64,000 nt of DNA from Ceratothoa steindachneri (taxonomy: Eukaryota; Arthropoda; Malacostraca; Isopoda; Cymothoidae): assembly GCA_963969495.1 (NCBI GenBank), contig OZ018323.1, positions 69,089,720-69,153,719 of the forward strand. The letters run 5' to 3'. Made by a program: the position numbers and the translations under genes. Shown here in pieces: positions 19,385-31,309 of this stretch; position 1 is the first letter of the stretch; the number at the start of each line of letters is the position of its first letter. Under the pieces are notes generated by a model that worked only from the letters and a program-made list of their open reading frames with translations, made no database searches and was not told the origin of the DNA.

Positions 19385-22307
19385 TTAATATATACAAAAC
19401 TTAGGAACCATCACAACCTCCCTCCCCATAAACTCATCCAACCTACTCTTAAATACATTTAAATTTGGACTACCTACTACCCTCGGCGGCAATTTGTTCC
19501 AGAAGTCTACCACTCTATTGGTGAAAAAATATTTTCTTAAATCCAACCTACACCCTTGCTTTTTATTTTTCAAGTGGTGACCTCTAGTCCGATTTCCATC
19601 ATCTAACTCAAAAAACTTGCTAACATTCAATTTATCTATCCCAGAAAATTTTTTAAAGAGCTCAATCATATCCCCTCTCACACACCTCCTTTCGAACGAG
19701 AACATATTTAATACCCTCAGTCTATCTATATATTCAAGGTGCCTCAGGGAAGGAATAATCTTTGTTGCCCTCCGTTGCACTGACTCGAGAAGGTTAATAT
19801 CGTGTCTAAAATGTGGGGACCATGCCTGTATACAGTACTCTAGATGTGGCCTAACATAAGAGTCATAGAGTTTAAGAATAACCTCCTTACTTTTGTAACT
19901 GACATTTCTCTTAATGAAACCCAGCACTCTATTTGCCCTATTTCTTGCTTCAATACACTGCTTAGAAAACCTTAATGACTTATCTATTACTATTCCTAGA
20001 ACTTTCTCATCCTCTACTGAGCTCAGCCAATGCCCATCCATTTCATAGTTAAATTCTCTATTATCTTTTCCCATGTTAATAACTTTGCACTTATCAAGGT
20101 TGAAAGTCATTTGCCACTTATGTGCCCAGGATAACAATTTATTTAAATCCCCCTGCACTTTAAAATTATCATCAATATCTTTAACTACAGCTGCATATTT
20201 GGTATCATCCGAAAAAATTGACACTTTATTTTTAACTGCCTCCCCAAAATCGTTTGTATAGATGAAAAATAATAATGGACCGAGAACTGATCCCTGAGGA
20301 ACCCCACTGATAACATCCCTCCACTCTTACTTTACACCATTTAGCACTACCCTTTGCTTCCTGTCTTTCAGCCACTCAGATATCCAATTTGAAACACCCC
20401 CACATATCCCAATCATTTTTAATTTATGAACTAGTCTCCTATGTGGTACCTTATCAAATGCTTTACTAAAATCTAAGTAAATTACATCTACATTCTCTCC
20501 CTTATCTACTTGATCTGTTACAAACTCCAGAAAGTCTAGTAGTAAATTAGTCAAACATGATCTACCTGATCTAAACCCATGCTGAGCATCGCTGATTAAC
20601 CCCTCCCTCTCTAGATGTTGGCAAGTCCCTTTTTTAACTATTTTCTCAAGAATTTTACAGACTACAGGAGTTAGGCTAACCGGTCTAAAGTTATTTGGAT
20701 CCTCTTTACTACCCTTCTTGAAAATGGGGACTACATTCGCTCTCTTCCAATCATCGGGTATTTCTCCTTATTTCAGTGACCTAGTATACAACTTCTCCAG
20801 AGCTATTGAGATACTTTCTACCCCTTCTTTAAGTATCCTAGAATGAATATTATCAGGGCCGGAGGCCTTGGTAGTATCTAACTCACCTATTAGTCCTTTT
20901 ATCGTTCTCCAATCCACACTAATGGTAGTAAACACCTCTTTCCCTGACCCATGAGTACTATACATAAGACTATTTAGTTTCTCCTTTGCAAATACTGATG
21001 AAAAATGACCATTTAGTACCTCAACTATTTCCTTATCAGTTTTTCTAACAACCCCTTCATATTTGATAGGCCCTATTTTAACTCTGCCAGACTTGTTATT
21101 AATTTTATAGTAACTAAAGAACTTTCTAGGATCTTTGTTGCTATCCTGAGCTAATTTAATTTCTGACACCCTTTTGTTCTTCTTTATAATCTTATTTAAC
21201 TCATTCCTAGCCATTCTATATTTACTTAAATTTTGAATATTATTTTCTACCTGTAATTTTTTATATGCCCTTCTCTTCTCTTAAATTTTTATAGCTATCT
21301 CCTGATTCCACCATAATGGTTTCCTACTTTTGTTCCTAATGGCCTTCATTGGGATACATTGATCTTGGACTACATTTATTATATGCTTGAAAGTATCCCA
21401 CATCTCATAAGCATTTTTACCTCTGAATTCTACATCCCAGTCTACAAAATTTAGCAAGCTTCGGAGTTTTACATAATCTCCCTTATGAAAATTTGGAACT
21501 TTTACAGCATTCTCGGTTATTTTACCCTTCTCAATTCCCAAGTTAAAACGAACTATCTGATGGTCACTATTTCCCAATGCTTCCCCAACAGTCAATTCTT
21601 GAACTAAATGATCACTGTTAGAAAGTACTAAATCTAATATATTGTCCCCCCTCGTTGGCTCATTAACAAATTGATTCAAAAAATTATCCTCAAAGCATTC
21701 TATGAACCTGCCACTTGTTCTATCCCTACCTACCATATTTTCCCAGTCCACAGAGTTTAAGTTGAAGTCCCCAATAATAACTGCATCTGTTTCACATCCC
21801 TTTACTTATTTCCCTTATCATTAGTTCATCTATATCATCAGTCTGCCCAGGTGGTCTGTAAAAAGCTCCCAAATGCACCATTCTATTTTTACTGAACCTA
21901 ATATCTATCCAAAGTGACTCAACTCCATCCTGCTTTATTGAAGTATTTAAACTTGAAACAATGTTGTTTTTTATATAGATAATTATTCCTCCACCAATCC
22001 TACCTGTCCTTTGACTAATGTACATATTATAGCCCTGTAAATCAAATTCACTTATAGTGTCACTAAATTCTATTTCATTAACCCATGATTCAGTAACACA
22101 TAATATATCTATATCCTCATTGCTAATATAACTAAATAGCTCATCCTTCTTGTTTCTAAGACTACGAGCATTTGTATAGAAACAATTTAACCCCCCTATC
22201 CCTGAAGCACCTCTTCCAACCTGAATGACCTCACCTCTATCGCCTTGGAACCTATTTCTGTTATCTGCCAAGTCCATTCTACTTTCAGTACTATAATGTC
22301 CTCTCAT
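19385..22307 (-). pseudogene. CR1 ORF2: endonuclease and reverse transcriptase, four lesions
   Basis: ORF2 would encode both enzymes of target-primed reverse transcription. The APE endonuclease begins near MRGHYSTESR, with CFYTNARSLRNKKDEL, CVTESWVNE, LGAFYRPPGQ, then GDFNLNSVDWENM and the catalytic GNSDHQIV. The RT follows: FKKGSK, GFRSGRSCLTNLL, VIYLDFSKAFDKVPHRR, PQGSVLGPLLF, then FSDDTKYA (active-site DD, A to S). The C-terminal part has RPHLEYCIQAWSPHF, VQRRATKIIPSLRHLEY, FFTNRVVDFWNKLP. Lesions: one frameshift near 21800 (an extra base before the TGT codon), and in-frame TAA codons at about 21281, 20768 and 20327. Apart from the frameshift everything is in one frame. Length (~974 codons) is normal for CR1. 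It is inactive as it stands. Confidence 0.92.
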
Positions 22308-22330
22308 AATTTCCTGACCACTATTAGTAT

Positions 22331-23485
22331 CTAGTTTCCCGCCCGCAAAGACCTAATAACACGATCATACTCCTCCCACAACACATCTACCCCCATCCTA
22401 CTCAAATGCAGTCCACCCATCGCATACATTTCTTTCATTCCAACAAACCTATCCCCCACATCCACAAACATGACACCTTCCATCTCACACATCCTCCTCA
22501 CATAATCATTCAGCCCAATCGCACGAGATATCCATTCTACCCCAACATCCATTCTTGGAAGCACACCTGTCACAACACCTTTCATTCTACTTTCTTTCAC
22601 CTTTTCAATCAACCTCTTGTACCTCTCACATAACTCACATGCACCCACTTTCTTCCCATCATTCACTCCTACATGTGTAATGACAACCGCATCCCTTGCA
22701 CAGCCAGACACCAGCTCCTCATACCTATCAGACAGATCTCTCACTCCAGCACCCGGTAAACACACCCTCAAACCATTCAATCTACTTGCATTCAACTTCC
22801 TATCTAAATATCTAACTCGCGAATCACCCATCATAAGCACTTCAGTCAGACTCCTATTTCTAACACCCACAGACCTAACTCCATCCCCACTCCTATTCTC
22901 ATTCAAACTACCAGTCACTCTACCTCCACCCCCATCAGTCATATCACTTCCAGTTACTTCCTCTCTTAGGGCACTGAATCTATTAGTCAAGCTAATAGGT
23001 TCTGTGTCCGTCTGACTCACACACCTATTCTCCCCCTAGCTAACAACCTCAACAGAGACAACCCTATTCTCACAAAGAACAGGAGAAGCCTCCCTAGCTT
23101 CACGTTTCCTAACCACTCTCCATTGTCCCCCATCCTCACTAGGCCTATTTCTAACTAATCTAAGGGGGCTAACTTCATTATCCCTAGAACTATCATATCC
23201 TACCTCCTCCACCGGCCTTCTACCTTCACCTGAAACATCTAACTGGCCTACCTCACCACCTAACCTATTCCCAGCTCTAGGCCTAACACTAAGTTCCCTC
23301 ATGAGCTCAGCAACTAACCCCTCCAGCCTACATATCCTGTCTAAATCCTGCATTCTCATCCCCTCTAAATCTACAATGCATTCACGCCGCCCACATACAA
23401 CACATGTATACCCCTCACCGAATACACCACAACCAATGCATACATTCCGACACTCATGCTCACTTTCATCCCCGAACTCCATCAC
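22331..23485 (-). pseudogene. CR1 ORF1: zinc-knuckle/coiled-coil plus SGNH esterase, one amber codon
   Basis: Two open stretches, 23485-23036 and 23020-22331, are in the same frame and separated by a single TAG, so they are one ORF1 of ~384 codons. The N-terminus has a Cys-rich module (CRNVCIGCGVF, YTCVVCGRREC) like the PHD/zinc fingers of CR1 ORF1, then a helical segment (RICRLEGLVAELMREL). The C-terminal half is an SGNH-hydrolase (esterase) domain: MMGDSRVRYLDR (block I, GDS), VITHVGVNDGK (block III, G-x-ND), and GGLHLSRMGVDVLW (block V). In block V the expected catalytic Asp (DG-x-H) is Gly (codon GGT, one base from GAT). So beyond the stop codon the esterase triad is also damaged. The role of the esterase in CR1 retrotransposition is known only in outline. 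Confidence 0.88.
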
Positions 23486-23660
23486 TTATTCAAACAAAGA
23501 AAGAACTTAAGTAGTAATAAGAAAAAAAAAGAAGAGCAACTTAGCTTTCGCTGATTCTGTGGTGAAAAAAAAAAAACTGTAGAAAAATCCGAAAAATAAA
23601 TCAACAGACCGAAACGAGATTTAAGGCACAACACAGTCCAAATCAGTCGCTAATTAAACC

Positions 23661-26600
23661 GAGTTAGATAGTGTCGTTAGGTTTTTGCAGGCGGGAAACT
23701 AGTTACTGATAGTGGTCAGGGAAATATAAGAGTACAGGGTGGGGCAGGGAAAGGAAAGAGATGCAAATGAGATAGAGCGGAAGGTATACATTCTAAAAGA
23801 GGTGCTTCAGGGACAGGAAGGCTGAGTTGTCTTTATATCAATGCTCGTAGTCTTAGAAATAAGAAAGATGAGTTATATTATTGATGGAGATATATAGATA
23901 ATATGTGTAATAGAATCATGGGTTAATGAAAATAAATTTAATGACAACGTGAGTGAATTTGAACTACAGGGTTATGGTATGTACATTAGTCAAAGGAGAG
24001 ATAGGACGGGTGGTGGGTTGATTATTTATATCAGAAATAGTATTTCTTCAAATTTAAATAATTCGATAAAGCAAGTAGAAGTCGAGTCACTGTAGATAGA
24101 TATTAGGATCAGTAAAATTAGGATAATACACTTGGGAGCCTTTTACAGACCACCCGGACAGACTGACTGTATTGATGAGCTAATGATCAGGGAAATAAGG
24201 AAAGGATGTGAAGTAGATACAGTTATTCTTGGTGACTTTAATTTAAATTCTGTGGACTGGGAAAATATGATAGGGAAGGATAGAGCAAGTTGTAAGTTTA
24301 TAGAATGCTTTGAGGATAATTTTTGACTCAATTTGCTAATAAGCCAATAAAGGGTACTAATATCTTAGATCTGGTTCTTTCAAATGATGATCACTTGGTT
24401 CAGGAATTGACTGTCGGGGAAGCATTGGGAAATAGTGATCATCAGATGGTTCGTTTTTACTTGGGAATAGCGAAAGGTAGAACATCAATAAACTCCACAA
24501 AAACTCCAAATTTTTTTTTACGCAACATGCTAAATCAGATTAGGTGGGATATAGAATTCAGGGGGAAGAATACTTATGAGATGTGGGATATTTTTCTGAC
24601 TATATTAAACATGGTTCAGGAACAGTGTATTCCAATGAAGTCTATTAGGAAGAAATGTAGGAAACAATTATGGTGGAATCAAGAGATAGCTAATAAAGTT
24701 TCAGAGAAAAAAAGGGCATACCAGAGATTACAAAGTGAGAGTAGTTTAGATAATTTAAACCATTATAGGTCAACCAGAAATGAACTAAATAAGATTATTA
24801 AGAAAAGCAAAAGTGCGGCAGAAATTAATTTAGCTCAAAATAATAATAAAGATACAAGAAAATTATTTAGCTATTATAAAATTAATAACAAATCTAACAG
24901 TGTTTTTGAAAGAAGGGATTTTGAAAGAATCTGATGAGGAAACAATAGAGGTACTCAATGATCATTTTTATTCAGTATTTACACAAGAGAATCAAGATAG
25001 ATTAATTGATGATAATTCTAGGTCAAGGGAAGTAGTGTTGAATACCTTTAATGTGAACAGGGAAATAATTAAAGGGCTTATATTGGAGTTAAATACTAGT
25101 AGGTCATCTGGCCCAGACAACATTCATTCTAGGTTACTCAAAGAAGGTGTAGATAGTATTGCAGTAGCTCTGAGAAGTTATATACTAGATCACTAGAGTT
25201 TGGAGAAATACCTAATGATTGGAAATTAGCGAGTGTAGTGCCAATTTTTAAAAAGGGAAGTAAAGAGGACCGAATAACTTTAGGCCGGTAAGCTTAACTT
25301 CTATGGTTTGTAAAATCCTTGAGAAGATAGATAAGAAGGGGATTTCTGACTATCTAGAGTATGGTAGGTTAATAAATGATGCTCAGCATGGGTTTAGAAG
25401 AGGTAGATCGTGTTTAACAAATTTACTGGATTTTATTGATTATGTTTCTAAACAATTAGATAAGGGAGAGAATATTGATGTAATTTACTTAGATTTTAGT
25501 AAAGCTTTTGATAAGGTTCCACATAGGAGACTAATTCACAAATTAAAAATGCATGGGATATGTGGTAAAGTTTTGAATTGGATAACTGAATGGCTGAAAG
25601 ACAGGAAACAGAGAGTTGTACTGAATGGGGTGAGGTCACAGTGGAGGGACGTTATCAGTGGCGTACGTCAGGGATCCGTTCTAGGCCCTTTATTATTCAT
25701 AGTTTAATAAATCATCTTGGGGAGGCTGTAAATAGCTTTAAAGGGCAGAGTGACTTAAATATTTAAGTTATTAGCTTGGGCTCAGAAGTGGCAAATGACT
25801 TTTAACCTTGAAAAATACGAAGTTCTTAACGTGGGAAGGGATAATAGGGAATTTAGCTATGAAATGTATGGGCATTGGCTGAATTCAGTTGAGGATGAGA
25901 AGGACTTAGGCGTAGCAGTAGATAGGTAACTGAAGTTTTCAAAGCAGTGTATTGATACAAAAAATAGAGCAAGTAGGTTGCTAGGATACATTAAAAGGAA
26001 TGTTAGCTACAAGAGTAAAGAAGTTATCCTTAAACTTTACAACTCGTATGTTAGACCACATTTAGAGTACTGTATACAAGCATGGTCACCACATTTTAGA
26101 CGGCATCAACATGCTAGAGTCAGTACAAGGAGGGCAACAAAAATAATACCTTCCCTGAAGCACCTTGAGTATGAAGATAGACTGAGGGTACTAAATATGT
26201 TCTTATTTGAGAGAAGATGTGTGAGGGAAGATATGATTGAGCTTTATAAAATCTGCTCCGGGATGGATAAGTTGGATTTTAGCAAGTTATTTGAATTGGA
26301 AGGTAGTAATAGGACTAGGGGTCACCACTTAAAAATTAAAAAAACAGAGGTGCAGGGTAGATGTTAGAAATTTTTTTTTCACCAATAGAGTGGTAGATTA
26401 CTAAAATAGTTTGCCATCTGAAACAGTAGACAGGCCAAACTTGAATGCTTTCAAACGCAGATTAGATGATTTTATGGGGCTGGAGGGTTAACTTTTGGGG
26501 GTATTCTGGACTCATTCCTGTGGATGCAGTTTTTTATTATTGTATATTACGATTGATTTGGATTTTGACGAGTCAGATGATGATGCTTTTTGTATATTTT

Positions 26601-26714
26601 AGATGCAGGATCTGACACAATCCTATGGATGCATTTTGTGAGTGGGTTTTGACAGATGCGCATGACCTTTGATAGGCCCTTGTAGCTTTTGTCATCCGTG
26701 AAATTATGGTATGT
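23661..26714 (+). mobile_element. Older CR1-type LINE, main part after the nested insertion
   Basis: Begins with the last codons of ORF1 (ELDSVVRFLQAGN, stop near 23702), continues through a decayed ORF2 and ends at the 3' block 'GATAGGCCCTTGTAGCTTTT' and 'GTCATCCGTGAAATTATG' near 26714. Its 5' piece is at 18985-19064. It is closely related to the element inserted into it: most ORF2 segments align residue for residue. Confidence 0.88.
23830..26490 (+). pseudogene. CR1 ORF2, decayed, catalytic FADD segment deleted
   Basis: Plus-strand frames give LYINARSLRNKKDEL near 23838-23875, LGAFYRPPGQTD near 24135, LGDFNLNSVDWENM near 24230-24270, ALGNSDHQMVRF near 24424-24460 (endonuclease SDH kept), GFRRGRSCLTNLL near 25390-25425, VIYLDFSKAFDKVPHRR near 25480-25530, RQGSVLGPLLF near 25667-25700, then VRPHLEYCIQAWSPHF near 26050-26098 and FFTNRVVDY near 26371-26400. 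After GPLLF and an LGEAVNSF segment (~25710-25740) the text passes straight to a K-G-Q-SDLN stretch, so the ~35 residues with the F-x-DDTK active site are missing. There are many stops and frameshifts. No polymerase function is possible. Confidence 0.85.
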
Positions 26715-26874
26715 AAGTGCAGAAAATACGTCGAGACATTTTCTTAAAATTGTTCATTTCTCCTATGGATCAAGACTCTGAGAACACACGATGATTTCAA
26801 ATTAAATACTGAAAATAAATTTTGTTTTTATATCAAATTTGATTCTCATGAGGTAAATCTTAACCTATTGTAAA

Positions 26875-27040
26875 GCCGATACACCGCCTGCTGTTACATC
26901 GAAGTTAACCCACACCCGGTGTAGTTAGTCGTTGAATGAAGCTCCGATTCGGATCGAGTTTACGGCATTTGCATATGATGCAGATACCTACCCTGGTTCG
27001 CAATCCACGTTAATCAGTAGGCCTCCTAAAGAGAAATAAA
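26875..27040 (+). repeat. tRNA-like SINE candidate, copy 1
   Basis: At 26922-26933 TAGTTAGTCGTT resembles an RNA polymerase III A box (TRGCNNAGYNGG), and at 26995-27006 GGTTCGCAATCC resembles a B box (GGTTCGANTCC) with one inserted base. Spacing of ~70 bp is within the range seen for tRNA-derived SINEs. A similar sequence sits at 50.55-50.69 kb: both share 'TCCGATTCGG', 'GGTTCG' and 'CCACGTTAA'. Two diverged copies in one window favour a repeat family over a tRNA gene. A cloverleaf does not fold cleanly by eye. Confidence 0.5.
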
Positions 27041-27053
27041 GGAAACTTTAATG

Positions 27054-27082
27054 ATTGTAGATCGGGGGTAAACCCCCTACAA
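27054..27082. other. Short hairpin
   Basis: GGGGG-TAAA-CCCCC with GTAG/CTAC extending outward. No neighbouring gene gives it a role. Confidence 0.4.
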
Positions 27083-29439
27083 AATTGTTCAATTATGTCA
27101 AGTCTTAAGTTCCTTCTTGGGTAAAATGGAATAATAAATACTAATATATGTTGCTATTAAAAGCAGAAAAGGACTTGTAATTCTATGTACTTCAAATTCT
27201 ACTTTCCTAACATTTATTCCTTGTTAATTGATTTCGATTTAATTAGTTTAATTTATTACTAATTCAATTATGAAAGCACGAGTTGTGTTGAATAATTCAA
27301 AACACTTCTTAAAATAGCAGAAGGAGAATGAAAAATATATGACCAAGGCCATTTATTTCTCGTCGTTTCTACATTCCCTCACCATCAATTTTCGTCATGC
27401 GCAAAACGCCATTTATGAATCATGCATTTACAATATCGTACCCACTTTCGTCTACATTTCATTAACAACTGATTAAGATAATAATCTTAATTCTTTATCA
27501 AAATACGCTCATAAATATTCCCTAACCTTTACTTAGGCCTATAAACGTGCAGATAAATCTATTATTCTAAAAATTGACCTTTCTTTCTATAGCCTCTTGG
27601 CAATAAAGCCTCCTTTTATGTTAGTATGCTTCTTAAGGGCTGTAGCCTCGGTAAATTTTCACTTCCCTGCGAAGACGAGCGGAAATGGCTATTTTCTGGA
27701 TGGGATCTGTGGTAGGGATTTTTTAGCGGATTAACTACTTTCTTGGGGGGATTTTTTAGAGGATTAAATATATTTGCGGGACAAACACATCCTATAAATC
27801 CCCTACCCTTCCTGGAATCCCCCTAAAACTCCCAATTTTAGGGGGTTTGGAGACGTACAGGTGCTGAAAATTGACAGATTCCTTCAACCGGATTTTGTTT
27901 ATCTGTCAGATCCTGATCAGAGGATGGGTCAATTTTACGGATTGGGGTGGGGTGGGGAAGAATATCGAGAGTTCTCGTTTTGATTTGAGGTTTACGGATG
28001 AAAAACATCCTTGTCAGAATATGGATATCTTATACTACGATCGCCAACCAGCAAGTCCACCGGTAATAGATTCCAAACTGATGACAAATAAGATACAAAG
28101 GAACGCGCGTACACCAAAATAAATGGAGGCCATAGGTAAAGAAGGAATAATGACTAATTAAAGCCAATATAATAATATCATTATTATTATTATCTTCAAC
28201 GAAAACCACAAGAGAAATATAAAAAAAATCATATAACTGAATCGACGTTCGTATGTATTCTTTTGTACGGAGATATTTGAGAAGGGACATGATTTAACTA
28301 TATTCTTACTAATTCATTGGGAAGTCTTTTGATTTAAGGGGGGGAGGAGAGTAACAGGAGTAGGGGCGAAGATTCAAAAATTAAGAAAATACATTGTCAG
28401 TGTGGGCAAGAACATATGTGTTTTTTTTTTAATTCTTACATGTTTTGTGTCTTGTCTTCCGATCTCAATATGGCGAACTTCTGGGTGATGGCTGATGTCG
28501 CAAACCAATGGATGCAGATTATACCATGATTGGGGCTTTTGTGGTTTTGGGATACTCTGACTTGGATGATTTTAATAGAGCCTAGTTACTTTTTTCGTCA
28601 TTTATTGTTGTATTTTTGTGTGTATCGTACGCAAATATTAATTTCGTTGTAAAATCGAGGAGCATTTTTACGAGAATGTTAATAAGTGTTAGTTTTAATG
28701 ATTTTGGATAAATACTTGAATATGGAACTTTTCTAAAGTTTTTAGAGTCTGGAAAAATGTTATAAATATTGATATAGCATATAATTGCATTAGTAGAGTA
28801 TTATAGCATGCTGTAGCATAATATTTGGACGTGACATGCATTATGGGTGAAAGCTCATGGTACTTGGCATGTGTTCCCGTTGTTCTTTGAACTGAATTGA
28901 GTTGTTGGTTAGGATTCTTTAATTTGTGGGGCTAGGGTGGGGGGAACTGATCGGTTACAGGTTTGGTGAATGACCTATGAAAGGTCAGTGTTTTTTCACA
29001 TGCAACAGTTATGTTATTTTCAGATATTTTATGCTATGTCATGTTATGTTATGACAAGTTATGTCATGTCATGTTATGTCATTTATGTTAAACTCCAAAC
29101 TTTATTGGCGCATTCCTCAGCTCTATTTTTTTATGTTGATCAATTTCGCTTCCCCATCTTTACACTTTGGGGCAATTTCGGTCTCCCTGTGTATTCTCTC
29201 CCCCTTTTAGTGCTGGGAGCTGAACGTTCAAGTTAATCCCACTCAATTAAAGAAAGCAATCAAGAGCTTCGATCTCTTTTCCTCATTAATTGAGCGAACA
29301 TCTAAACACTAGGAGAGAAAGAACCAGCATGTCTCACCTAGTTTATTTTTACCCACAATAAAATAATTTAATATTAAAGACCACTAGAGCCAAGCAAAAT
29401 TAGCTTTATAATAACATATATTAATATAAAAAATATCCT
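27083..29439. other. No gene recognised; AT-rich with one G/C-run hairpin
   Basis: Within this stretch 27819-27845 forms a perfect 10-bp inverted repeat (CCCCCTAAAA / TTTTAGGGGG, 7-base loop). The phrase 'GGGGATTTTTTAG' occurs twice near 27716 and 27757. Around 29020-29090 there is an irregular ATGTT/ATGTC microsatellite. Open frames at 27871-28122 and 28970-29236 have no recognisable motif and lie in this low-complexity background. Confidence 0.4.
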
Positions 29440-29540
29440 GCAGGAAAGAGGAAACACCAACTCCAACGCCTTTGGAACTTTATTTGAAAGCACTTGGGAT
29501 TCGTATTTCTGTTTTCCCGTGGGAAGTAATAGATACACTA
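29440..29540 (+). repeat. Possible foldback-family arm
   Basis: Contains 'GAAAGCACTTGGGATTCG' followed by 'TCTGTTTTCCCGTGGGA'. This is like the arm consensus at 61.0 kb ('TTCGAAAGTACTTGGAATC', 'TTTTCCTGTGGGA'), but more diverged. Confidence 0.4.
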
Positions 29541-29639
29541 TGAATTTAAAAGAGATAAAAATGGTTGTGACGGGAAATGGACTCCGTATCTCTCAAGGAA
29601 TTCGAGTTTTACGCCAAACTCCACAAAAATTAAATCGCT

Positions 29640-29990
29640 TTTCTTAAAAATGAGAAAAGAGCAAAAAAGAGCAAAAAAGATAGAAAAAGAAAACACGAGA
29701 GAGAAAGAGAGAGGAACTCAACAGAAAGTGCAAGAGAGTAGGAGAGAGAGGAAAGAGAGGGGGCGGGCCAGAGAGGAAGAGGAAAACAAGTCAACGTGAA
29801 AGACAAGAGGAGAGAGGGAGGAAGGAGTGGAACGATAGAGAAAGAGGAAAACAAGAAAAAGTTGGGTGGGGAGAAGAAGGAAAAAAGAAAACATGAGAGA
29901 AAGTGAAGCTGGGAAGAAGAGAGAAATAGAAAAAGAAGAGAAAGGGAAAGAGGAGAAAAGAGGAGGACAGAGAGAAGAAGATGTGTTGTT
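29640..29990. repeat. Purine-rich low-complexity tract
   Basis: About 350 bp almost entirely A and G on the plus strand (GAGAGAAAGAG-type words), with few pyrimidines. The long minus-strand open frame through it (Leu/Ser/Phe-rich) exists only because the pyrimidine strand rarely forms stop codons. Confidence 0.85.
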
Positions 29991-30414
29991 GGTTTTGTTA
30001 TCTTGAGCTGAATCTCTGGAGGATAAATCCTTAATTGACCTTTGACCCCGCCTTCTCCGAAGCCACTAAGCTCGAGAATCAATGACCCTAAACAGGTCAG
30101 GTAAAATTCTGACCTCTCGTCAATGTCACTTGAAAAAAAAGGAAATTCTTATCTCCATTCTAATATTTAACAGTCCAACATCCCAAATGCCACCCTCTGC
30201 TTAACTCTTTCTACTTCTGTCTCTATTTAATTATAGTATTATTATTAAAAATAAACATTACAACCAATTTTACAATTTTATTTTTTAAATCTATTTAAGT
30301 AGATTGTAATGCATTTATAAAAAAAGTAATTAAACATAAGAAGCAATAGAATCCCTCTAAAGTCATCTTTAATGACCTATCTATCTAAGACCAATCCTAA
30401 ATCTTTGCCATCAT
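29991..30414. other. Unassigned AT-rich spacer
   Basis: No motif or repeat; A/T runs near 30230-30330. Confidence 0.35.
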
Positions 30415-31290
30415 TCACTGAGTTCAGTACATGTGTATCTATTTCCACTTACTTCATTTCATATCCATCTATTTTTCACTGGAATTAATTCAGGTCTCAT
30501 TTTCCACTGAGTTGAGTCAGAAAGGTTATAATTGTCACTGAAGACAATTTATGTCCATTTATTTTCCACTTAGTTCAATCCATGTCCATCTTTTTTCCAC
30601 TTAGTTCAATCCATGTCCATCTTTTTTCCAATGAGTTTACTTCATGTCGATGTATTTTACACCGAGTTCAGTTCATGTCCTTCTTTTTTTTCACCTATGT
30701 CGATCAGTCCATATCAATCAAATACTTTTTGAGTTTAGTAAATGTACATAGTTTTTCAACAAAGTTCAGTTCATTTCCATTTATTTTGAATAAGTTCAAT
30801 TCATGTTCATCTATTTCCTACCGAGTTTAGTCCATGTCCATCTATTTTTCATTGAGTTCTCTTCAATGTCCAGTCCACCTATTTTCCACCGAGTTCAATT
30901 CATGTCCATCTTTTTTCCGCCTAGGTCAGTTCATGTTAATGTTTTCCACCTAGGTCAGTTCATGTCCATCTATTTTCTATCGAGTTCAGTTCATGTTCAT
31001 CTTTTTACCATCTAAATCAGTTCATACCCATCAATTTTCCTCTGAGTTCCTTTTGTGTCCATCGTTTTTACACTTAGTTCAGTTCATGTACATCTATTTT
31101 CCACCGAGTTAACTTAATGCCCATATTTTTTCCACCGACTTCACTTCATGTCCATCTATTTTCCACTAAGTCAATTCATGTCCATTTTTTTTCAACTGAG
31201 TTAACTTCATGTCCTTCTATTTTCCACCGCGTTCACTTTATGTCCCTTACTCTCCACTGAGTTCAGTTCATGTCCTTCTGTTTTATACCT
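30415..31290. repeat. Minisatellite, ~31-bp unit
   Basis: Tandem copies of a unit made of 'GAGTTCAGTTCATGTCCATC' plus 'TATTTTCCACC', total ~31 bp, across ~880 bp. Two adjacent near-identical copies near 30570-30630 suggest recent local duplication. Confidence 0.9.
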
Positions 31291-31309
31291 AAACTCTTTC
31301 ATCTCTTCC

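Larger units (their letters stand above)
19193..23660 (-). mobile_element. Near full-length CR1-type LINE, nested in an older CR1
   Basis: About 4.47 kb on the minus strand: a 5' UTR (23660-23486), ORF1 (23485-22331), 24 bp, ORF2 (22307-19385), a ~190-bp 3' UTR and a TATAT-type tail at ~19193-19205. It carries few lesions, so it is the youngest large element in the window. It interrupts the ORF1 of a plus-strand CR1: the plus-strand reading of ORF1 stops at 19064 and resumes at 23661. I could not identify a target-site duplication, because the 5' junction cannot be fixed to the base. Confidence 0.85.

Noticed and set aside
22617..23015. 132-codon plus-strand open frame
   Set aside because: Antisense to the CR1 ORF1 esterase domain.
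29630..30082. 150-codon minus-strand hydrophobic protein
   Set aside because: It arises from the purine-rich low-complexity tract at 29.64-29.99 kb.
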